Assembly (NCBI GenBank): GCA_005797835.1
Contig: SYKG01000009.1
Coordinates: 1-36,676 of the forward strand
DNA: 36,676 bases
Source: Methylotenera sp.
Lineage (GTDB): Bacteria; Pseudomonadota; Gammaproteobacteria; Burkholderiales; Methylophilaceae
Reading direction: 5' to 3'
Below, piece after piece: positions 31,628 through 36,676 of the stretch. The notes below the pieces were generated by a model, which was not told the DNA's origin, did no database searches, and was given only the letters and a program-made list of their open reading frames with translations. Both the position numbers and the translations under genes were made by a program. Position 1 is the first letter of the stretch; each line of letters opens with the position of its first letter.

Positions 31628-32847
31628 TGTTTTTAAGTATGTTAAGTGAAGCATGGCACGCAATGGGGGCAAATCGCTTACGCACTTTCTTAACCATGTT
31701 AGGAATGGTCATAGGGGTTGGAGCAGTTGTCCTTATGATGGCTATTGGCGCGGGTGCGCAGCAATCAATTAAAAGATCTATTGATTCTATGGGGACTAAT
31801 TTATTTGTGATTTTATCTAGCTCGTCAAGTAATTCAGGATCAAGAAGTGGCTCTGGAAATTCATCAGCACTTAGTATTGATGACGCAAGCGCAATTGGTG
31901 ATTTGGATGATATAGAAATGATTGCACCCATCAGCACTGGCAATGCTCAAATTATCTATGCTGGCAATAATTGGAATACATCAATTATTGGGACTACGTC
32001 CTCTTATTTTTCTATTCGCCGCTGGAACACAGAGAGTGGTGAGATTTTTACTGAAGCAGATATTCGATCGGTAAGTCGTGTGGCAATTGTTGGTAAAACT
32101 GTTGCTGAAAATTTATTTGGTGAAAATGATCCAATAGGTCAAATTATCAGTGTAAAAAAAACCCCTTTTACAGTAATTGGATTGCTTGAAAGTAAAGGCC
32201 AAAGTTTTGATGGGCGAGATCAGGATGATGTAGTGATTGTCCCAATCACTACAGCACAGAGAAAGCTTTTTGGTAATCAAATTCCCGGAAGTGTCCGAAT
32301 GATCATGGCCCAAGCCAAATCAGAAAAGTATATGGGCATAGCCGAGGATACAATTACTGATCTTATTCGTCAGCGCCATAATATCCGTGAAAATATGGAA
32401 AATGATTTTTCAGTAAGAAACCTAACTGCAATCGCCAAATCTGCAAGTGAGACTACAAAAACTATGGCTTTTCTTCTGGGCGCAATTGCATCCATTTCGC
32501 TATTGGTAGGTGGTATAGGTATCATGAATATCATGCTGGTATCGGTGACTGAGCGCACACGTGAAATTGGTATTCGTATGGCAATTGGTGCTCGTGAAAA
32601 AGATATTTTGCTACAATTCTTGCTAGAGGCCTGTGTGATTTCAATCGTTGGTTGCACCATTGGTGTAGCACTTGGACTAGGGGGAGCTTTCTTAGTTAAA
32701 AAAACATTCGGTGCAGAAATTGTTATTTCAATGCAATCTATCATCTTGGCATTTTCGGTTGCAGCAAGTGTGGGTATATTTTTTGGTTACTATCCAGCAA
32801 GTAAAGCGGCTAAGCTTCAACCTATTGACGCATTAAGGTATCAATAA
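31627..32847 (+). CDS. MacB/FtsX-type ABC transporter permease
   Basis: 406 aa; MacB periplasmic core domain, C-terminal FtsX domain (GIMNIMLVSVTERTREIGIRMAIGARE). Start ATG overlaps the ATPase stop (TAATG). Confidence 0.93.
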   Translation: MFLSMLSEAWHAMGANRLRTFLTMLGMVIGVGAVVLMMAIGAGAQQSIKRSIDSMGTNLFVILSSSSSNSGSRSGSGNSSALSIDDASAIGDLDDIEMIAPISTGNAQIIYAGNNWNTSIIGTTSSYFSIRRWNTESGEIFTEADIRSVSRVAIVGKTVAENLFGENDPIGQIISVKKTPFTVIGLLESKGQSFDGRDQDDVVIVPITTAQRKLFGNQIPGSVRMIMAQAKSEKYMGIAEDTITDLIRQRHNIRENMENDFSVRNLTAIAKSASETTKTMAFLLGAIASISLLVGGIGIMNIMLVSVTERTREIGIRMAIGAREKDILLQFLLEACVISIVGCTIGVALGLGGAFLVKKTFGAEIVISMQSIILAFSVAASVGIFFGYYPASKAAKLQPIDALRYQ

Positions 32848-32850
32848 AAA

Positions 32851-33273
32851 TTATTTAAGTAATAGAAGTTCAGGTATGGTATTTTTGGGGATCCATAGGA
32901 TTGCATTTTGACCAAATTTAATCCCTAGCTCTATCGCTTCTTTTTGATCTATGCCAAAAATCAAAAAACTTTCTTCACCTGACCATTCGTTATCATCACA
33001 TTTACCCACCCCACAAAGATATTTTAGTCCAAGTAGCCGAATTTTTTCTTCTAGGGATTGGTTACGTTTTTTATTTTCATCTACTGATAATTCAAGACTA
33101 GCGGGATTATAAGCCGTAATAAATGAAGCCTGATATGCTTTAAATTTTAAAAACAATAGTTGTAGTTTAGAGCTTTGCTGACCAATTTTTAAAACAAAGG
33201 GTGATGCCGCATGTACATGATAATTTGCCGATTGGTATGACTCAAGAAGATTTGTTCTGATAGAAGAACTCAT
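32851..33273 (-). CDS. DUF3293-like protein
   Basis: 140 aa; FITAYNPAS...N...N..L...W..EESFLIFGI...A..LG.KFGQNAI pattern. Confidence 0.7.
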   Translation of the reverse strand: MSSSIRTNLLESYQSANYHVHAASPFVLKIGQQSSKLQLLFLKFKAYQASFITAYNPASLELSVDENKKRNQSLEEKIRLLGLKYLCGVGKCDDNEWSGEESFLIFGIDQKEAIELGIKFGQNAILWIPKNTIPELLLLK

Positions 33274-33298
33274 TGATTGCTTGAAACTTAGAGCAATA

Positions 33299-33901
33299 TT
33301 ACTTAAAGGTCATACGTTTAAGCACACCATCTTTATTAATAAAAGTGTGCTTGATCACACCAAGAAGATGGAGTGCAAATATAGCAAGTAGAATATAACC
33401 TAAATATCCATGAACTTCATAGAAAAATTCTCTCATTTCGATATTACCCAGACCTTCAATTAAAGGAATACCAAACCATTTGATACCATATTTACTATAG
33501 GCTGCCATCAAAACGCCTGAGACAGGGAGGAGGATCATCACAAGATAAAAAGAATGATGTGATGCCTTTGCTAATTTCTTTTCCCATGCTTTCATTGTTT
33601 TTAAAAGTGCAGGGGCGGGATGAGTAAGCCGCCAAAAAACTCGAAATAAAATTAAACCTAATAGGGTGACTCCTACCGATTTATGCAGATTAAAATAAAA
33701 ACTTCTTGGTGAGACTGACTCGGTAAGCTGCCAAGTATATATACCTAAATCAAAGAGATCAAAACTTGCAGATTTAGCAGCTTCTTTAGGAAGGCCTTCC
33801 ATAAACCAGGCCAGTGAAAACATAAAAATGATACCAAAAGCAATCAGCCAGTGAAGGACAATAGCTGTTTTGGTATATTTACTCGGTGAATTTGTTGCCA
33901 T
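33299..33901 (-). CDS. cytochrome b561 family protein
   Basis: 200 aa; four TM segments with conserved His (IVLHWLIA, NLHKSVGVTLLGLILFRVFWRLTHP, HHSFYLVMILLPVSG, HGYLGYILLAIFALHLLGVIKH). Confidence 0.93.
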   Translation of the reverse strand: MATNSPSKYTKTAIVLHWLIAFGIIFMFSLAWFMEGLPKEAAKSASFDLFDLGIYTWQLTESVSPRSFYFNLHKSVGVTLLGLILFRVFWRLTHPAPALLKTMKAWEKKLAKASHHSFYLVMILLPVSGVLMAAYSKYGIKWFGIPLIEGLGNIEMREFFYEVHGYLGYILLAIFALHLLGVIKHTFINKDGVLKRMTFK

Positions 33902-33923
33902 AAAAAAATTTCCTAAATAATTA

Positions 33924-34352
33924 TTATTTATTTTTTTTCTTTTTTATTTGATTATCAAGTGCGAAGGTTGTTTCGGGATTGAGCATAACAAATAAAAGCC
34001 CCCCTGTGACTGCTAAATATTGAAGCGCTTGTTGAAGCGGCAGTAAATTTACAGGAGGTGGAACAATCATAAATGTATATAAATACGAGAGCGCATTAAT
34101 TAATGTGTAGATCATTAAAATAATTGCTGATAATCTGGTCTTATAACCTACAAAAAATGTAAAACCAATTATAAGTTGGATGATTACTGAAATAGGCGCA
34201 AAAATTCCTGGGAGTGCATGACTCATTAAGCCATTTTGATAGGCAATATAGCCATTAGGCATGTTTAAAATACCATTTAATGAAATGAGGATCGAAATAA
34301 GAAAAAGTTGAGCAATAAATATGCGTCCAAATGCAGATAAAAATTTATTCAT
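33924..34352 (-). CDS. DoxX family membrane protein
   Basis: 142 aa; four TM segments with RIFIAQLFLISI, GYKTRLSAIILMIYTL and QALQYLAVTGGLLFV typical of DoxX. Confidence 0.82.
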   Translation of the reverse strand: MNKFLSAFGRIFIAQLFLISILISLNGILNMPNGYIAYQNGLMSHALPGIFAPISVIIQLIIGFTFFVGYKTRLSAIILMIYTLINALSYLYTFMIVPPPVNLLPLQQALQYLAVTGGLLFVMLNPETTFALDNQIKKKKNK

Positions 34353-34423
34353 AGTGCCCCTAAAATATTATTTTTGAAAGATCATCATGCCTTTAACAGC
34401 TTTAAGATGCAAGTATTTTACTT

Positions 34424-34858
34424 ATGAAAAATTCACTTAGAATTAAAATTGTAAAATGGCAAGATCATCATGAAGTACTCATGATGATTCGTCAAAAAGT
34501 GTTCATTAAAGAACAGCAAGTGAGCCCAGAACTCGAATGGGATGATATGGATGAAAGTGCGATTCATTTTTTAGCTTATCATGATGAAACGCCTATTGGA
34601 TGTGCAAGAGCTATTGTCAATCCACAGGAGTTATTTTTAGGACGCATGGCAGTTTTAAAAGAAAAGCGTAAGCAAGGTGTTGGTCGAGCACTTCTTGAGT
34701 ATGCTATTACTATGGCAAAATTAAATCATCTAATTTCAATTCATATCCGTGCTCAGTGTGATGCCATCGATTTTTATATGCCTTTTGGTTTTAAAGTAGT
34801 CAGTGAAATATATCTTGATGCAAATATCCCTCATCGAGATATGAAATTAGAGTTTTAA
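34424..34858 (+). CDS. GNAT family N-acetyltransferase
   Basis: 144 aa; VFIKEQQVSPELEWDDMDESAIHFLAY; acetyl-CoA motif RMAVLKEKRKQGVGRALLEYAI. Confidence 0.88.
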   Translation: MKNSLRIKIVKWQDHHEVLMMIRQKVFIKEQQVSPELEWDDMDESAIHFLAYHDETPIGCARAIVNPQELFLGRMAVLKEKRKQGVGRALLEYAITMAKLNHLISIHIRAQCDAIDFYMPFGFKVVSEIYLDANIPHRDMKLEF

Positions 34859-35869
34859 AAGTATTTTTTTAATAATAGCTGGCGTTGCGGATCCTTCAAT
34901 ACTCGAGAGAGATAACCAACTATGTGGCGACTTTGCATGCTGAGATTTAGCTTCAAAAATACTATAGATAATTTTGAGTTTGTAATGTGTAAATGTAGTT
35001 GATGCTTTTAAATTTTTTTTGATTAACCAAGTGTCTAATCCAAAGTATTTTTTAATCCAAGTTTGTGCTGTCATAGCTTTTCTCTCGAATTGCGGCAGCG
35101 ACCATAAACCTCCCCATATACCTCCTTGAGATTGTTTGACAACTAAGATTTCATCATGGTGTTTAATGATGAACATCTCCGCAGTTTTTGTAGGAATTTT
35201 CTTTTTTGGTTTTGGTATTGGAACAAGTTGAACTTTGTTTTGTAGAAAAGCAAGACATGTTTTTTTGAGAGGACAAAGATGACATTGCGGCGTCTTATTA
35301 CATAAGGTTGCACCTAAATCCATCAATGCTTGTGTATAGGTATCAATTTTCTTGGCTGGTAAAAGTGACTCAGCAAAATCCCATAATTTTTTTTCTATCT
35401 TTGGTAAGCCTGTCCACTGTGTAATCAGAAAATAGCGGGCTAATACACGTTTTACATTGCCATCAAGAATTGCTTTTTTTTGATTAAAGGCAAATGCAGC
35501 AATTGCCCCTGCAGATGAGCGCCCTATTCCAGGTATTTGCATCATCATCTCAAAATCAGATGGAAATTTTCCACCCATTTCATTCATAATCATTTGTGCG
35601 CCTCCATATAAAAATCGTGCACGCCGGTAGTAACCTAACCCACTCCAAAGCTTCATTACTTCTTCCTCATCTGCATAAGCTAAGGTTTGTAGAGTAGGAA
35701 ATTTTTTTATGAAGCGTTGATAGTATTTAATTACTGTCACAACTTGTGTTTGTTGTAACATGATTTCAGAGACCCATATAGCATAGGGATCTTTTGTTTG
35801 TTGCCATGGTAAGTGATGACGACCTGATTTTGAATGCCAAGCAATCAGTTGATCAGCAAACGATCTCAT
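34847..35869 (-). CDS. mutY: A/G-specific adenine glycosylase
   Basis: Preferred start Met at 35869 ([43 protein letters not shown]); HhH GIGRSSAGAIAAFAF, LDGNVKRVLAR; C-terminal FeS cysteines. Confidence 0.94.
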   Translation of the reverse strand: MRSFADQLIAWHSKSGRHHLPWQQTKDPYAIWVSEIMLQQTQVVTVIKYYQRFIKKFPTLQTLAYADEEEVMKLWSGLGYYRRARFLYGGAQMIMNEMGGKFPSDFEMMMQIPGIGRSSAGAIAAFAFNQKKAILDGNVKRVLARYFLITQWTGLPKIEKKLWDFAESLLPAKKIDTYTQALMDLGATLCNKTPQCHLCPLKKTCLAFLQNKVQLVPIPKPKKKIPTKTAEMFIIKHHDEILVVKQSQGGIWGGLWSLPQFERKAMTAQTWIKKYFGLDTWLIKKNLKASTTFTHYKLKIIYSIFEAKSQHAKSPHSWLSLSSIEGSATPAIIKKILLKL

Positions 35870-36522
35870 GAAACTAACTGATTTAACCAGTGGGGGAAAT
35901 TGTGAATTCCTTCCATACCTAGGAGATAAAGAGCTATAAAAAAGACCGCAAAATAAGCTAAAGTAAAAAGAATCCAAAAGAAGGCGATTAGAATAAAAAG
36001 TCCATCTTTATGAAGTTGACCCAGTGCACAAAATAAAATGGCAAGACCTGGAAAAAAATTATTTAAGGGAAGAATACCAAAAGGGACTGCCAGCAGCAGT
36101 CCTGAAAGAATAAGAACCCAAGCTTCAATTTGAGTACCAAACGCACCCTCAAGAAAAAAAGTTAAACGTGGCTTAGTAAATTTTTCCGTCCATTGCATAA
36201 GTTTTATTGCTGCATTTGAAATGCGACGCCAATTATCATGACTTAAAATGATGCTGCCAATTTTTTCAGGTAAATGTGGCACAGAGTAACCTTTTAAAAT
36301 TTGCCAGCCAAAGGCTGCAAAGGTAATTCCCCCTAATACAGTGATAGGGCCAAGGGGGAAAGGCTGCATAAAAGGCAAGACCAATAAAAAGCTAATAAAT
36401 GAAAATCCAAAGTGGCTAAGGACAGACAAACCTTCTTTAATACTGAGAGGATATTGCTCTGCTCTTTTAGCAATCCCATGTAGTATTTTTATAAGAGCTT
36501 GATGCTTAGAGGCCATGATCAA
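35866..36522 (-). CDS. ExoD-like exopolysaccharide synthesis membrane protein
   Basis: 218 aa; [41 protein letters not shown] fits the ExoD family. Track start 36522 is TTG; an ATG is at 36516. Stop region overlaps the mutY start by 4 nt. Confidence 0.82.
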   Translation of the reverse strand: MIMASKHQALIKILHGIAKRAEQYPLSIKEGLSVLSHFGFSFISFLLVLPFMQPFPLGPITVLGGITFAAFGWQILKGYSVPHLPEKIGSIILSHDNWRRISNAAIKLMQWTEKFTKPRLTFFLEGAFGTQIEAWVLILSGLLLAVPFGILPLNNFFPGLAILFCALGQLHKDGLFILIAFFWILFTLAYFAVFFIALYLLGMEGIHNFPHWLNQLVS

Positions 36523-36676
36523 AAACTAAAATACAAAAAACAATCATGCCTAAAATGATTCGATACCAGGCAAATGAAATAAAAGTATGTGTTGCTACAA
36601 AGCGAATAAAAAGTTTGATGACAGCGTAAGCGCTTAAGAATGCCGTGACAAAACCAATGATAAAAATTGGTAGATC
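36506..36676 (-). CDS. uppP: undecaprenyl-diphosphatase, C-terminal part, truncated by window edge
   Basis: Reverse complement reads [56 protein letters not shown], matching the UppP/BacA C-terminus. Confidence 0.87.
   Translation of the reverse strand, partial: DLPIFIIGFVTAFLSAYAVIKLFIRFVATHTFISFAWYRIILGMIVFCILVFDHGL

Noticed and set aside
31620-31632. Possible frameshift splitting a fused MacB
   Set aside because: The TAATG overlap falls at a clean domain boundary and both ORFs are complete. A split ATPase/permease arrangement is a known form.
31521-31943. 140-aa minus-strand ORF across the macB ATPase/permease junction
   Set aside because: Antisense to two strongly conserved ABC transporter genes; composition reflects the Ser/Gly-rich region on the other strand.
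35870-35977. N-terminal extension of mutY in the ORF track
   Set aside because: It overlaps exoD in another frame and lacks similarity to MutY N-termini; Met at 35869 gives the expected start.
1-36676. CRISPR array, toxin-antitoxin, restriction-modification or other defence system
   Set aside because: No direct-repeat array and no ORF resembling such families was seen on either strand.

Overview
The window is AT-rich and gene-dense. It looks like a core-genome segment of a betaproteobacterium; gene content and order are reminiscent of Methylophilaceae, but that placement is inference and was not tested. I see about 35 protein-coding genes, one tRNA-Gly(CCC), and no transposase, integrase, CRISPR array or rRNA. 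From left to right: a truncated NAD-dependent epimerase and ugd; a small envelope cluster (DsbA with a CIHC active site, SPOR protein, argS); priA; tRNA-Gly; an accessory-looking stretch (secreted and Cys-rich small proteins, cryptochrome DASH, thermonuclease, lipoprotein, TspO/MBR-like); thiD-thiE-hemL; gltB-gltD-hemE; htpX; a heavy-metal RND operon czcCBA ending in a PII-like gene; a divergent tolC-macA-macB(ATPase)-macB(permease) operon; DUF3293, cytochrome b561, DoxX; a GNAT acetyltransferase; mutY, exoD-like and a truncated uppP. I did not find an unmistakable new system. The best leads are the PII-like protein coupled to the RND efflux operon, a window-wide absence of space for terminators at convergent gene junctions, an 11-bp hairpin just upstream of thiD, a terminator-like hairpin abutting the hemE start codon, and motif deviations in DsbA and MutY.
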